64,000 nt of DNA from Marinitoga hydrogenitolerans DSM 16785 (GCF_900129175.1 NZ_FQUI01000006.1:1-64000), one strand, 5' to 3'. Counted from the first letter of the stretch, positions 26,545-35,726 are shown. Translations and numbers: made by a program. The notes: generated by a model from the letters alone, not told the origin.

Positions 26545-27087
26545 TTATTTAATTGGTGGTTTGTATGGATTATAATATGGAGTTGGAAAATATCTATTCG
26601 ATTGATTAAACCCAGGTCGTTTAAATTTATAATTGTAATTATAAGGATATGGATATTGTTGCATATGTGGATAAGGTGTTCTATATTCCATTAGTTTTCT
26701 GTGATAAATCATATCTTGATATTGTTTTTTTTGGTATAATCTTCTAGCGATTTCTTTTCTTAAATCTACTGTTTTGTTTTTATAATCGATTTTCACTGGA
26801 ATAAAATATTTATCAGTTTTTAATTCTACATAATACCCATAAAGAGTTATATTTGTGTTATTTTCAAACCACTTTTCTAATATTGGTGCGTTTGGAAAAA
26901 TCGCTTTGAAATCTCCTTTATCTTTTAATGTTAAAAACATAAATCTACTGTTTTCATGAGTATTTATTTCGTCTATAGTACCCTTCACTTCAAACAATTT
27001 ATTAGCATCTAAAATCGGAATATTAACCCAGGAAAACATGGAAATGCTTAATAACATTAATAATAAAACTCCTAAAATCTTTTTCAT
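26545..27087 (-). CDS. secreted hypothetical protein, OB-fold-like with Tyr/Pro-rich tail
   Basis: 180 aa. A clear signal peptide (MKKILGVLLLMLLSISMFS) is followed by a beta-rich core (about 30-105: LFEVKGTIDEINTH, FMFLTLKD, NITLYGYYVEL, FIPVKIDY) whose strand order resembles a small OB-fold. A basic helix (LRKEIARRLYQKKQ) leads to a 45-residue low-complexity tail rich in Tyr, Pro and Asn. The function is unknown; the tail suggests surface adhesion or a matrix role. The SD is GGGGGTGAT. Transcribed alone, with its own terminator. Confidence 0.75.
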   Translation of the reverse strand: MKKILGVLLLMLLSISMFSWVNIPILDANKLFEVKGTIDEINTHENSRFMFLTLKDKGDFKAIFPNAPILEKWFENNTNITLYGYYVELKTDKYFIPVKIDYKNKTVDLRKEIARRLYQKKQYQDMIYHRKLMEYRTPYPHMQQYPYPYNYNYKFKRPGFNQSNRYFPTPYYNPYKPPIK

Positions 27088-27099
27088 ATTATCACCCCC

Positions 27100-27171
27100 A
27101 AAATTCTAAGTTTTCTATTTTTATAATACAGCACAAACCTTAAAATTTCCTTAGAAACAACTTAGAATTTT
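27100..27171. repeat. 13-bp inverted repeat flanking the promoter region of the secreted-protein gene
   Basis: AAAATTCTAAGTT (27100-27112) and its exact complement AACTTAGAATTTT (27159-27171) are separated by 46 bases. Between them on the minus strand is TGTATTATAA, a possible -10. It could be an operator, or a long hairpin after xseB. Confidence 0.6.
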
Positions 27172-27182
27172 AGTATATTTAT

Positions 27183-27443
27183 TTAACTTTCAAATTTTTC
27201 TTTAATCTCTTCAAATTTTCTATCTATTTTTTCTTTTTCTTCCTTTGTAATTGACAACTTTTCCTTGGCAATTAATAATAAATCCAAACCTTTTTTATAT
27301 ATTTCTAAGGCATATTCAATATCTAAATCGTTACTGTTTTTTTGAAATGTTTGAGATATTAATTCAAGCATATTTGAAATATCTTTAAAAGAATGCTTTT
27401 TCAATTCTGTTTTTGTCATTTTTAATATTTCATTAATAGTCAT
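27183..27443 (-). CDS. xseB: exodeoxyribonuclease VII small subunit
   Basis: 86 aa, small and helical. The central part reads DIEYALEIYKKGLDLLLIAKEKLS, matching the XseB pattern (L.EAL..YE.G..L...C...L). The N-terminal ~25 residues are longer than usual. The ATG overlaps the xseA stop by four bases, the standard xseA-xseB arrangement, which strongly supports the call. Confidence 0.85.
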   Translation of the reverse strand: MTINEILKMTKTELKKHSFKDISNMLELISQTFQKNSNDLDIEYALEIYKKGLDLLLIAKEKLSITKEEKEKIDRKFEEIKEKFES

Positions 27444-28843
27444 TTCATTTCCTCCTTATAATATTTTACCTCTTTTATTATACTTTCTACTTCTCCATCT
27501 CTTAATTTAATTTCTAAATTTTTCTTTTTATCTAATTTATAAACGCTATCAATAACTTCAGAATTTTGAACCAATACTGCTCCACCACTTAAAAATGAAC
27601 TGAACGGACTGTTTTTAGTTATTTCTAAATAATAATCATTTAATTTCTTTAAAAGATTCGATTCATAAACTTCAAAAAGATTTCTTATTGTTTTTTCAAT
27701 ATTATAATTATCATTTTTTATTATATTAATTTCATTGTTTATATACTTAGAAATAAAATCAAAAGAATTTAATTCCTTAGAAATAAAAGATTCTGAGTTT
27801 TCTAATATTCTTTCAAAAAAAGTTAGAGAATTATGATATACATTCATTTTATTTTTTTCTTCTTCAAAAAACTGATCAATTAATACGCTTAAATTATTTA
27901 GTATATTTTTTGTATAAAATTCCGCATGCAAAAAAATATTATTTATAGAATATATTATATTTTGAAAATTATCATTTATTTGATTATTAAATACTTCAAT
28001 TTGATTTACAATAGATCTTGCTACCTCAGTTGGAGTAGAAAATCTCATATAAGAAACATAATCAGGAATTGTTATATCTTGCTCATGCCCAATTCCTGTC
28101 AAAACTGGAATTTTATTATTAGAAACCCATGCAATATTTTCAGCTAAATTGTAATCATCGAAATACATCAAATCAGATTGTGACCCTCCACCTCTAATTA
28201 ATGCTATAACATCATAATTAATTTTAGATTCAATAATTCTTTTTAAAGCTTTGCTAACATTAATTGGAACTTCTACTCCTTGCATTGAAGAAGGATATAA
28301 ATGTATTAAAGGAGGATTTTTTAATTTATTAATATTTTTTATAAAATCGCCATATCCAGCAGCTGTTTCTGAAGATATTACTGCTATTTTTCTGATAGGC
28401 TGTAAAGATTCTAATTTATTTTCTCTTTCCCTTAAAAGTCCTTTAATTTTCAATCTTTTTATTATTTCTTTTCTTCTTTTTTCTAATTTTGAATCACCAA
28501 GAGGAAAAAGTGATTGCAATCTAATAGCAAAAGTGGATGTTGTTGGCCAAAATGAAATCTTACCTAAAAAATTCCAACTTTTATTCTCTAATTCCTTTAT
28601 ATTTTTTAACCCAAGATTGTCAATAAGTGTTTTTATATAATATCTAGAAAGAAATACATTTATTTTAAATGTTTTCCCCTTTTCATTTCTTTGAGAAACC
28701 TCAATAAATAAATCTCCAGCGCTACTAATCTTAGCTCTTGAAATATCTCCTTCAAAAACGACAGTATCATCAAATAAATTTGTTTTTTCCAATTCTAAAG
28801 AAATCCAATTTATTAGTTCTAATAAACTTTTAAATTTTTTCAT
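27440..28843 (-). CDS. xseA: exodeoxyribonuclease VII large subunit
   Basis: About 467 aa catalytic subunit of the single-strand exonuclease. An N-terminal OB-fold (about 1-110) is followed by the conserved core: KIAVISSETAAGYGDF, DVIALIRGGGSQSDLMYFDD, IPVLTGIGHEQDITI, and the long coiled coil ending at FLSGGAVLV. The start is set at the second ATG (28843), which follows AGAGGATGAAA with usual spacing; ATG 28849 lies on the SD. It overlaps the end of rsmI by 14 bases. Confidence 0.93.
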   Translation of the reverse strand: MKKFKSLLELINWISLELEKTNLFDDTVVFEGDISRAKISSAGDLFIEVSQRNEKGKTFKINVFLSRYYIKTLIDNLGLKNIKELENKSWNFLGKISFWPTTSTFAIRLQSLFPLGDSKLEKRRKEIIKRLKIKGLLRERENKLESLQPIRKIAVISSETAAGYGDFIKNINKLKNPPLIHLYPSSMQGVEVPINVSKALKRIIESKINYDVIALIRGGGSQSDLMYFDDYNLAENIAWVSNNKIPVLTGIGHEQDITIPDYVSYMRFSTPTEVARSIVNQIEVFNNQINDNFQNIIYSINNIFLHAEFYTKNILNNLSVLIDQFFEEEKNKMNVYHNSLTFFERILENSESFISKELNSFDFISKYINNEINIIKNDNYNIEKTIRNLFEVYESNLLKKLNDYYLEITKNSPFSSFLSGGAVLVQNSEVIDSVYKLDKKKNLEIKLRDGEVESIIKEVKYYKEEMK

Positions 28844-29519
28844 TTTCATCCTCTTTTCCAGATAAGACTACAGTTATTTCACCTTTAACATTTTTCTTGG
28901 AAAAATGTTGTATAGCTTCACTAACTTTTCCTCTAAATAATTCTTGATGAACTTTTGTCATTTCTCTAGCTATAAATATATCTCTATTTCCAACTATTTC
29001 AAGTATTTCTTTTAAAGTATTATTTAATCTTTGTGGTGATTCAAAAAAAACAAATAAAATCCCCAAGTCCTTCATTTTTCTGAAAAGACGCCTTTTGTTT
29101 TTTCCTCTTGGAAGAAATCCTTGAAACATGTATTTGGATCCTGGGAACCCACTAATAGCAATTGCAGCAGATGGTGCATTTGGTCCTGGTATAATATCAA
29201 TCTCAATATTTTCTTCCCAACATTTATTAATTAATTGATAACCAGGATCAGAAATCACAGGCATCCCAGCATCACTTACTAAAGAACAAATATTATTTTC
29301 TTTTATAATTCCAATAGCTTTATTCAAAACTTTATGTGCATTATATTCACTAAATGTAAATAACTCTTTTTTTCCAATCTCTAAACTATTTAATAATTTT
29401 ATAGTAACTCTTTTATCTTCAACAAAAATAATATCAGATTCTTTTAATATTTCAACAGCTCTTAATGATATATCTTTTAGATTACCTATTGGTGTTCCTA
29501 TTATATATAACTTTCCCAT
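28830..29519 (-). CDS. rsmI: 16S rRNA (cytidine(1402)-2'-O)-methyltransferase
   Basis: 229 aa tetrapyrrole-methylase-fold enzyme. Motifs: LYIIGTPIGNLKDISLRAVE, VSDAGMPVISDPGYQL, and IPGPNAPSAAIAISGFP. The C-terminal part ITVVLSGKED is typical. The SD GAGGTGAAA precedes the ATG. Upstream is tRNA-Leu with its terminator, downstream is xseA. Confidence 0.93.
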   Translation of the reverse strand: MGKLYIIGTPIGNLKDISLRAVEILKESDIIFVEDKRVTIKLLNSLEIGKKELFTFSEYNAHKVLNKAIGIIKENNICSLVSDAGMPVISDPGYQLINKCWEENIEIDIIPGPNAPSAAIAISGFPGSKYMFQGFLPRGKNKRRLFRKMKDLGILFVFFESPQRLNNTLKEILEIVGNRDIFIAREMTKVHQELFRGKVSEAIQHFSKKNVKGEITVVLSGKEDENEKI

Positions 29520-29535
29520 ATTTTCACCTCACATT

Positions 29536-29560
29536 AAAAAAACCCGCAAATGCGGGTTTT
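29536..29560 (-). terminator. terminator after tRNA-Leu
   Basis: On the minus strand AACCCGCA, a 2-base loop, TGCGGGTT followed by a T-run. The hairpin follows the tRNA 3' end directly and lies just before rsmI. Confidence 0.85.
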
Positions 29561-29646
29561 GGTGCCGGAGACGGGACTTGAACCCGCATAGGCTAAAGCC
29601 CATATGATTCTGAATCATACGCGTCTGCCAATTCCGCCACCCCGGC
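29560..29646 (-). tRNA. tRNA-Leu(CAG)
   Basis: 87 bases including an encoded CCA. Acceptor GCCGGGG pairs with CTCCGGC, the anticodon stem is TATGA/TCATA with loop TTCAGAA (anticodon CAG), the T-arm contains GGTTCAAGTCC, and a long variable arm confirms a class II tRNA. Its 5' end is 3 bases after the rex stop codon, so it must be processed from the leuS-rex transcript. Confidence 0.95.
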
Positions 29647-29649
29647 TCT

Positions 29650-30303
29650 TTAATCTTCTATTTCGTATATATCGTTATTAGAAACAATATCATATGTTAA
29701 TGCTTTTAACGAAATTGTAAAGTCGACATTTTCAACAGCAATGTTTTCAGGTAAAGTTAGTGATGTTGGTGCAAAATTTAAAATACCTTTTATCCCTGTT
29801 TTAACTAATTGGTCAGCAACTTTTTGAGCTACTTCGGCTGGCACTGTTAAAATAGCAATTTCAATATTTTTTTCGGTACATACCTTACTTATATCTTTCA
29901 TATCATATACAAGTACACCTGCAGATATTTGTGTTCCAATTTTCGTTTTATCTTTATCAAATCCTGCTTTGATAAAAAAACCATTTTTTTCAAGTCCTGT
30001 ATAGTTCGCAATTGCAGAACCCAAATTTCCTACACCAATTACTGCTACATTCCATTTTTTATTAAGCCCTAAAATGGTTTTTATAGAACTTTGTAATTTA
30101 TCAATGTCATATCCTACACCACGTTTTCCAAACTCTCCAAAATAAGACAAATCTTTTCTAATTTGACTTGCTTTAATGTGTAAAGACTCTGCTAATTCTT
30201 TTGATGACGTTTTTTGAAGTCCCATAGATTTTTTATTTTCTAAACACCTATAATACATTGCAAGTCTTTTAATAGTTGGTTTTGGTATTTTAGGATTTTT
30301 CAT
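29650..30303 (-). CDS. rex: redox-sensing transcriptional repressor Rex
   Basis: 217 aa. An N-terminal winged helix (PKPTIKRLAMYYRCLE, SSKELAESLHIKASQIRKDL, FGEFGKRGVGYDI) is followed by a Rossmann NAD(H)-binding domain with AVIGVGNLGSAIANY. Rex senses the NADH/NAD+ ratio and represses fermentation and electron-transfer genes. It lies 13 bases after leuS and 3 bases before tRNA-Leu, which is unusual company for a redox repressor. Confidence 0.95.
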   Translation of the reverse strand: MKNPKIPKPTIKRLAMYYRCLENKKSMGLQKTSSKELAESLHIKASQIRKDLSYFGEFGKRGVGYDIDKLQSSIKTILGLNKKWNVAVIGVGNLGSAIANYTGLEKNGFFIKAGFDKDKTKIGTQISAGVLVYDMKDISKVCTEKNIEIAILTVPAEVAQKVADQLVKTGIKGILNFAPTSLTLPENIAVENVDFTISLKALTYDIVSNNDIYEIED

Positions 30304-30316
30304 AATTTACCCCCAA

Positions 30317-32794
30317 TCACTTTTTTATTACTATATTAAGTAATTTCCCTTTTACCAAAATTACCTTTTTTATTTCAGCATTTTCTATGTATTTTTTTAC
30401 CTTATCATTTTCAAATGCTTTGTTTTTTATTTCTTCTTCTGAAGAATTAGCATTAACAATTATCTTGGCTCTTACTTTACCATTTACCTGAACAACAATT
30501 TCTAATTCCTCAACTTCTAAAGCCTTTTCATCAACCGTTGGCCATTGAGCATCTAAAACAAATGTATTATGCCCCATCATATGCCATAATTCCTCTGATA
30601 AATGTGGTGCAAATGGCGATAATAAAATAACAAAATCATATGCTAATTCTTTTAATAATTCTTTATTCCAATTCTTTTCATCAACATTATTCATATATGC
30701 ATTTAATTCATTCATTAATTCCATCATACCACTAATTGCAGTATTAAATTGAAAATTCTTTTCAATATCATTTGTAATTTTCGAAATCATTTGATGTAAT
30801 TTTCTTCTCAAAGATTTTTCTTCTTTTGTATTTAATTTCATATTTTCAATATTCACATCTTTTGTAACTTCAATTATTTTTGACATTAAATTCCACACTT
30901 TGTTCATGAATCTTGCCACACCTTCTAAACCTGCATCATTCCATTCTGCATCTTTTTCTGGTGGCCCCATAAATAACATATATAGTCTTAATGTATCTGC
31001 TCCATATTTCTCAACCATTTCATCTGGTGATACAACGTTTCCTTTTGATTTTGACATCTTAGCACCGTTTTTATAAATCATTCCTTGTGTAAATAAATTT
31101 GAAAAAGGTTCAGTAAAATCTACATATCCCAAATCATATAATACTTTTGTGATAAATCTTGAATATAATAAATGTAAAATCGCATGTTCTACTCCACCTA
31201 TATATTGATCAACAGGTAACCAATAATTCACATCATCTGAATCAAATGGTTTATCTTTCATTTTTGGATTAATATATCTCAAATAATACCAACTACTATC
31301 AACAAATGTATCCATTGTATCCACTTCTCTTCTTGCTTGTTTTCCACATTTTGGACATGTTGTATTAATAAATTCTTCTGTATAAGTTAAAGGACTTTTA
31401 CCTGCAGGTTCAAATTTTACATTAGTTGGCAATTTAACTGGTAAATCCTTTTCAGGAACTGGAACAACACCACATTCATCACAATAGACAATTGGTATCG
31501 GTGCTCCCCAATATCTTTGCCTTGATATCAACCAATCCCTTAATTTATATTGAACACTTTTTTTACCAATATTTTTTTCTTCAAGCCATTCTATTATTTT
31601 ATGTAACGCATTTCTGTTTTTCATACCATTAAATTTATCTGAGTTAACCATTATACCATCTTCAGTAAATGCTTCTGATAAATCTTCTTCAGTTAAATCA
31701 GAACCTTCGGGTTTAATAACGAGTCTTATAGGTAAATTAAATTCTTTTGCAAATTCAAAATCTCTTTGATCATGTGCAGGAACAGCCATAATTGCTCCAG
31801 TACCATACTCAAATAAGATATAATTAGCTACATAAATAGGTATTTTTTCTCCGTTTACTGGATTAATTGCATAACTTCCTGTAAAGGCCCCATCTTTCTT
31901 TGCACCTTGTGCAATTCTCTTAAATTTATCTTCTTTAGTTACTCTATTTAAAAATTCTTCTACTTCTTTCTTTTGCTCTGGAGTTGTTAATTCTTCTACT
32001 AATGGTGATTCTGGAGCTAGCGCCATGAAAGTTACTCCCCAAAGAGTGTCTGGTCTTGTTGTGAAAACTGATAATTTTTTATTATTACCCTCAATAGTAA
32101 AATTCACTTCAGCTCCAACACTCTTACCAATCCAATTTTTTTGCATAATTTTAACATTTTCAGGCCAACCTTCAAGCTTTTTCAAGTCGTCTAATAATCT
32201 CTCTGAATAATCTGTTATTTTAAAATACCATTGTTCGAGTTTTTTCATTTCTATTTCTGTTCCACATCTTTCACATTTTCCATTAACCACTTGTTCATTA
32301 GCTAAAACTGTTTTACAACTTGGACACCAATTAACTGCAGCATTTTTCTTATAGGCTAAACCTTTTTCATATAACTTTAAAAATATCCATTGAGTCCATT
32401 TATAATAATCTTCTGTACATGTTGCAATCTCTCTATCCCAATCATAACTAATCCCAATTTTTTTTATTTGCTCTCTTATAATTTCAATATTTTTAAATGT
32501 CCATTTTCCTGGATCAACGTTATTTTTAATCGCAGCATTTTCAGCTGGCAAGCCAAAAGCATCATACCCAAAAGGATGTAAAACATTATGCCCTTGCATT
32601 CTTTTATATCTCGCAACAACATCACCAATAACATAATTTTTAACGTGTCCTACATGTATAGTTCCTGACGGATATGGAAACATCGTTAATACATAATATT
32701 TTTCTTTTTCATTTTTTTGTGAAGTTTTAAAAACTCCTTTTTCTTCCCATTCTTTTTGCCAGTTCTTCTCAATTTCTATATGATTATAGTCCAT
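30317..32794 (-). CDS. leuS: leucyl-tRNA synthetase
   Basis: 825 aa class I synthetase of normal bacterial length. HIGH region [14 protein letters not shown], a zinc-type CPSC...CERC insert, the CP1 editing domain with [18 protein letters not shown], and [12 protein letters not shown] (catalytic). The SD GGAGGGAAAG precedes the ATG. First gene of the leuS-rex-tRNA-Leu unit. Confidence 0.97.
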   Translation of the reverse strand: MDYNHIEIEKNWQKEWEEKGVFKTSQKNEKEKYYVLTMFPYPSGTIHVGHVKNYVIGDVVARYKRMQGHNVLHPFGYDAFGLPAENAAIKNNVDPGKWTFKNIEIIREQIKKIGISYDWDREIATCTEDYYKWTQWIFLKLYEKGLAYKKNAAVNWCPSCKTVLANEQVVNGKCERCGTEIEMKKLEQWYFKITDYSERLLDDLKKLEGWPENVKIMQKNWIGKSVGAEVNFTIEGNNKKLSVFTTRPDTLWGVTFMALAPESPLVEELTTPEQKKEVEEFLNRVTKEDKFKRIAQGAKKDGAFTGSYAINPVNGEKIPIYVANYILFEYGTGAIMAVPAHDQRDFEFAKEFNLPIRLVIKPEGSDLTEEDLSEAFTEDGIMVNSDKFNGMKNRNALHKIIEWLEEKNIGKKSVQYKLRDWLISRQRYWGAPIPIVYCDECGVVPVPEKDLPVKLPTNVKFEPAGKSPLTYTEEFINTTCPKCGKQARREVDTMDTFVDSSWYYLRYINPKMKDKPFDSDDVNYWLPVDQYIGGVEHAILHLLYSRFITKVLYDLGYVDFTEPFSNLFTQGMIYKNGAKMSKSKGNVVSPDEMVEKYGADTLRLYMLFMGPPEKDAEWNDAGLEGVARFMNKVWNLMSKIIEVTKDVNIENMKLNTKEEKSLRRKLHQMISKITNDIEKNFQFNTAISGMMELMNELNAYMNNVDEKNWNKELLKELAYDFVILLSPFAPHLSEELWHMMGHNTFVLDAQWPTVDEKALEVEELEIVVQVNGKVRAKIIVNANSSEEEIKNKAFENDKVKKYIENAEIKKVILVKGKLLNIVIKK

Positions 32795-32834
32795 ATCTTT
32801 CCCTCCTGTATATCAAGTGATAACTTTCTCATAT

Positions 32835-32843
32835 ATTATACCA
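32835..32843 (-). promoter_or_regulatory. extended -10 promoter for leuS operon
   Basis: On the minus strand TGGTATAAT, about 45 bases before the leuS ATG. The -35 region is weak. Confidence 0.6.
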
Positions 32844-32876
32844 GAAATTTATTTAAAATTAAAGTTTTATATAATC

Positions 32877-33500
32877 CTATTTCCCTCTAATAGTGGGTAT
32901 ATATAAATTTAAATCTTCAGAAATATTTTCAAGCTTAGCTGCAGGCATTTGCTTTAATCTTCTTTGTCCTGGTTCTTGAATTAAAAAATATATATTGTTT
33001 GGATTAGCTGTTTGCATCTTTGCATCATATGGAATATTAATTGTATAAGAAGTTCTAATTGATGGGTCCTTGAAAAAATAAAATTTATATGGAGATAATC
33101 CAGGCTTTAACATTCCCTGAAACACGTATTTATCACTTTTATCTTTTATACCTATCCAGACTTCCCGAGAGCCTATAATATATAACTGAAAATACCCTAC
33201 ATTTTTATCTTCCTGAGCTATAGTTAATAATTTCTCTAAATCATTTAAATGCTTTTCTAAATTGCTTTTATAATTAATAAACTTTTCTACAATGCCATTA
33301 GGTTCAAAATATTTATTCATTTCTTCAATTTTTGTATTTAATTGAGAAATGCTGTCGTTTACCTTTGTATTTTGCCTATTAAAAAGACTTTCCATGTAAT
33401 TTTGAAATTTAGAATATCTTATTTCACTCCCTATAGACATTATTATTGAAATAACTGATAATATTATGGCTAAATATAGCAAAAGTCTTGTTATCCTCAT
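32877..33500 (-). CDS. membrane-anchored coiled-coil protein of unknown function
   Basis: 207 aa. One N-terminal transmembrane helix (about 5-25) is followed by a coiled coil (about 35-95: NDSISQLNTKIEEMNK, LEKHLNDLEKLL) and a beta-rich C-terminal domain (VGYFQLYIIGSREVWIGI, YVFQGMLKPG). I do not recognise the family. Its ATG overlaps the stop of the sigma-factor gene (TAATG), so the two are translated together; a role as a membrane partner or regulator of that sigma factor is a guess. Confidence 0.75.
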   Translation of the reverse strand: MRITRLLLYLAIILSVISIIMSIGSEIRYSKFQNYMESLFNRQNTKVNDSISQLNTKIEEMNKYFEPNGIVEKFINYKSNLEKHLNDLEKLLTIAQEDKNVGYFQLYIIGSREVWIGIKDKSDKYVFQGMLKPGLSPYKFYFFKDPSIRTSYTINIPYDAKMQTANPNNIYFLIQEPGQRRLKQMPAAKLENISEDLNLYIPTIRGK

Positions 33501-34126
33501 TATTTTCCTCCTATCGTTATAGATGCATTTACATATTTCATTACCCTATTCGCAACTTTCTTAAACTTTTGTATTGTATTATCCACCTTTTTTTTAGCAA
33601 TATTTAATTCCTCTGATATCTCTTCATACGAATTATTATCTAACCACATTTTTACAATATCTTTCTCAATTTCTTTCATTTGTTCAATGGATCTTTCAAA
33701 AATATAATTATATACTACTGATTGATATAAATCTGTTTCTGATGGAACTTCAAAATAATAATCAGAATCTTCAGAATAATCCTCAAACATAGATTCTATA
33801 CTTACTGCATCTGAGAGAACTTTATTTTTTAATCTATTTAAATAAGTTAAAAACGACTTTATTTCTGATGATATATTCAAATAAGCAAAAGTTGAAAATT
33901 TTGTGTTATTGTTTTCGTCAAAGGAATAAACCCCTTGAATCAATCCTACAAACCCTATTTGTACTAAATCCTGAAATTCTGCCCAAGCACCATAATACTT
34001 AGAAGCAATAGATTTAATCATGGGTTCAAACTTTACCATGATCATATTCATTGCTTCCTTATCTCCAGATTGTGCTAATTTAATTAAAGATTCAACTCGT
34101 AAGGTTCTTAATTTATATTTACTCAT
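33500..34126 (-). CDS. sigma-70 family RNA polymerase sigma factor
   Basis: 208 aa. Region 2 is clear: EFQDLVQIGFVGLIQGVYSF then KFSTFAYLNISSEIKSFL (core binding and -10 recognition). A linker precedes a C-terminal helix-turn-helix (DIVKMWLDNNSYEEISEELNIAKKKVDNTI), the region 4 equivalent. Length and layout fit a SigH/SigF-like alternative sigma factor rather than the housekeeping one. It overlaps both neighbours with TAATG junctions. Its target genes cannot be inferred. Confidence 0.85.
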   Translation of the reverse strand: MSKYKLRTLRVESLIKLAQSGDKEAMNMIMVKFEPMIKSIASKYYGAWAEFQDLVQIGFVGLIQGVYSFDENNNTKFSTFAYLNISSEIKSFLTYLNRLKNKVLSDAVSIESMFEDYSEDSDYYFEVPSETDLYQSVVYNYIFERSIEQMKEIEKDIVKMWLDNNSYEEISEELNIAKKKVDNTIQKFKKVANRVMKYVNASITIGGK

Positions 34127-34875
34127 TATTTCACAACCAAATACATTAAATGTTCAGCAACATCAAATAAACTTTTAGAAAATTTTATTTCCAACTCTAA
34201 CACTTCTGCCCAATATTTTGAAAAATCAGAATCACCTTCCCAGGAAAAAGGCATAATTCCGTAAATATTTATATTTTTAAAAAATTGTGATAAAATTTTC
34301 TCTAAATCATTTTTAGTAAATAAAGTAGAATAAAACGACATAAATTTAGAAGATCCTATTTTTATTCTTTTTTTCTTTTTCATTACTTCTATTATATCAA
34401 AATCTTTAGAAAAAAAAGCATCAAAAATAAATTTATTCAAATTATCTACAGTTCCAATAAAATATCCGTCTTTTTTAAGTACTCTATTAACCTCATCAAT
34501 AAATTCTTCTTGATTTTCTGCATAACTCAAAACATCACCCATTGCAAGAACAATATCAAACATATTATCTTCTAACGGTAAATTTTCTCCATAACCATTA
34601 ATTATTTTTATATTATTAAACCCTGAAAATCTATTTTCTAATATTTCGCACATTCTTTCTGAAGGTTCCACAGCATATACGTCAAAACCTTTTTCTAAAA
34701 ATATTTTTGACCAGTAACCTGTCCCTGCACCAATATCAAGAATTTTTCCTTTTTTTATATTAATATTATCAAATATTATCTTTTCAGAAACTTTATTATG
34801 CATTTCCCAATAAGGCTCTGCATACATTTCGTCATAATTATCGGCAATTTTATTATAATATTCCCAAGATTTCAT
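34126..34875 (-). CDS. class I SAM-dependent methyltransferase
   Basis: 249 aa. Rossmann methyltransferase motifs: motif I GKILDIGAGTGYWSKIF, DVYAVEPSERMCEIL, and motif IV NMFDIVLAMGDVLSY. It resembles UbiE/BioC-type small-molecule methyltransferases; the substrate is unknown. The start is at ATG 34875 behind AGGGGGA; the longer reading frame extends through tRNA-Thr and is not coding. The stop overlaps the sigma-factor ATG. Confidence 0.85.
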   Translation of the reverse strand: MKSWEYYNKIADNYDEMYAEPYWEMHNKVSEKIIFDNINIKKGKILDIGAGTGYWSKIFLEKGFDVYAVEPSERMCEILENRFSGFNNIKIINGYGENLPLEDNMFDIVLAMGDVLSYAENQEEFIDEVNRVLKKDGYFIGTVDNLNKFIFDAFFSKDFDIIEVMKKKKRIKIGSSKFMSFYSTLFTKNDLEKILSQFFKNINIYGIMPFSWEGDSDFSKYWAEVLELEIKFSKSLFDVAEHLMYLVVK

Positions 34876-34895
34876 TAAAATCCCCCTGACTATAT

Positions 34896-34921
34896 AAAAT
34901 AAAATCCCCGAAATCCGGGGA
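34896..34921 (-). terminator. terminator after tRNA-Thr
   Basis: Minus strand TCCCCG / CGGGGA 6-bp stem with a short loop and a T-rich run after it, located between the tRNA and the methyltransferase gene. Confidence 0.75.
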
Positions 34922-34926
34922 GTTAC

Positions 34927-35004
34927 TGGAGCAGGTGATGGGACTCGAACCCACAACCTCTGCCTTACCAAGGCAGCGCTCTAACCTGTTGAAGCTACAC
35001 CTGC
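34927..35004 (-). tRNA. tRNA-Thr(GGT)
   Basis: 78 bases with encoded CCA. Acceptor GCAGGTG / CACCTGC, anticodon arm CTGCC-TTGGTAA-GGCAG (anticodon GGT), and T-arm GTGGGTTCGAGTCCCAT. It has its own promoter immediately upstream. Confidence 0.95.
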
Positions 35005-35015
35005 AAACCCAATAT

Positions 35016-35044
35016 ATTATACAATAAAAAGTCTTTTTAGTCAA
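35016..35044 (-). promoter_or_regulatory. consensus promoter of tRNA-Thr
   Basis: Minus strand TTGACT, exactly 17 bases, TATAAT. This is the best -35/-10 pair in the window and lies 11 bases before the tRNA. Confidence 0.85.
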
Positions 35045-35070
35045 GTAAAAAGCTGCATATTTTTTAGATT

Positions 35071-35102
35071 AATAAAATCTCCCGAATCCGGGAGATTTTA
35101 TT
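35071..35102 (-). terminator. terminator after pduL
   Basis: Perfect 14-bp stem AATAAAATCTCCCG / CGGGAGATTTTATT with loop AATC, just beyond the pduL stop; on the minus strand the T-rich side follows the GC core. Confidence 0.85.
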
Positions 35103-35114
35103 AAAAATACAATA

Positions 35115-35705
35115 TTAGAATTCTTCTACTATTTTTACTTCATCACCTGTTTTTATTAATGCTGCATTAGCTTCATCTGTATCAACATGAAATTCTAATG
35201 CATATTTAGGGCTTACTCTAATTAAAACATCCCCAAATATTAACTTTCTACTACCCTTATCAACAGCAACATAAACTAAGTCTTTATCTTTAACACCATA
35301 TTTTTCTGCATCTTCTGGAAGCATATGAATATGCCTTTTTGCTAATATTAAACCTTTATTTGTTTCAACTTCACCATTTGGTCCTACAATTTTTATACCT
35401 GGTGTTCCATCTAAATCGCCAGAATCTCTAACTGGTGGTTTCACTCCTAATTTAAATGCATCTGTTTGAGATATTTCAATTTGTGTTTCTTTTCTTACTG
35501 GACCTAAAACCCTAACCCTTTCAATCTTTCCTTTAGGACCAACTAATGTAACTACCTCTTCAGCTGCATATTGTCCAGGTTGCTTTAAATCCTTTATTGG
35601 ATGCAACTCATAACCTTCTCCGAATAATATTTCTAAATCTTCTCTTGAAAGATGAACATGCCTGTTTGAAACTCCAACAATAATACCTTGCTCTTTTAAC
35701 TTCAT
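35115..35705 (-). CDS. pduL: PduL-type phosphate acyltransferase
   Basis: 196 aa, normal PduL length. It interconverts acyl-CoA and acyl phosphate. Conserved zinc/active-site histidines: VSNRHVHLS, LAKRHIHMLPEDA, and LEFHVDTDEANA. No microcompartment shell genes are near, so it probably acts as the housekeeping phosphotransacetylase for acetate formation and ATP gain in fermentation (inference). The SD GGAGGTG precedes the ATG. Last gene of the GNAT-YdcF-YqeH-PduL group. Confidence 0.92.
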   Translation of the reverse strand: MKLKEQGIIVGVSNRHVHLSREDLEILFGEGYELHPIKDLKQPGQYAAEEVVTLVGPKGKIERVRVLGPVRKETQIEISQTDAFKLGVKPPVRDSGDLDGTPGIKIVGPNGEVETNKGLILAKRHIHMLPEDAEKYGVKDKDLVYVAVDKGSRKLIFGDVLIRVSPKYALEFHVDTDEANAALIKTGDEVKIVEEF

Positions 35706-35726
35706 TCTAACACCTCCACTTTTTAT

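Noticed and set aside
27926-28147. Plus-strand frames within xseA (27926-28147 and 28251-28640)
   Set aside because: They are antisense to conserved exonuclease VII motifs and lack SD sites.
34876-34971. Longer N-terminus for the methyltransferase
   Set aside because: It runs through tRNA-Thr and its terminator; ATG 34875 has a proper SD and the family's usual start.
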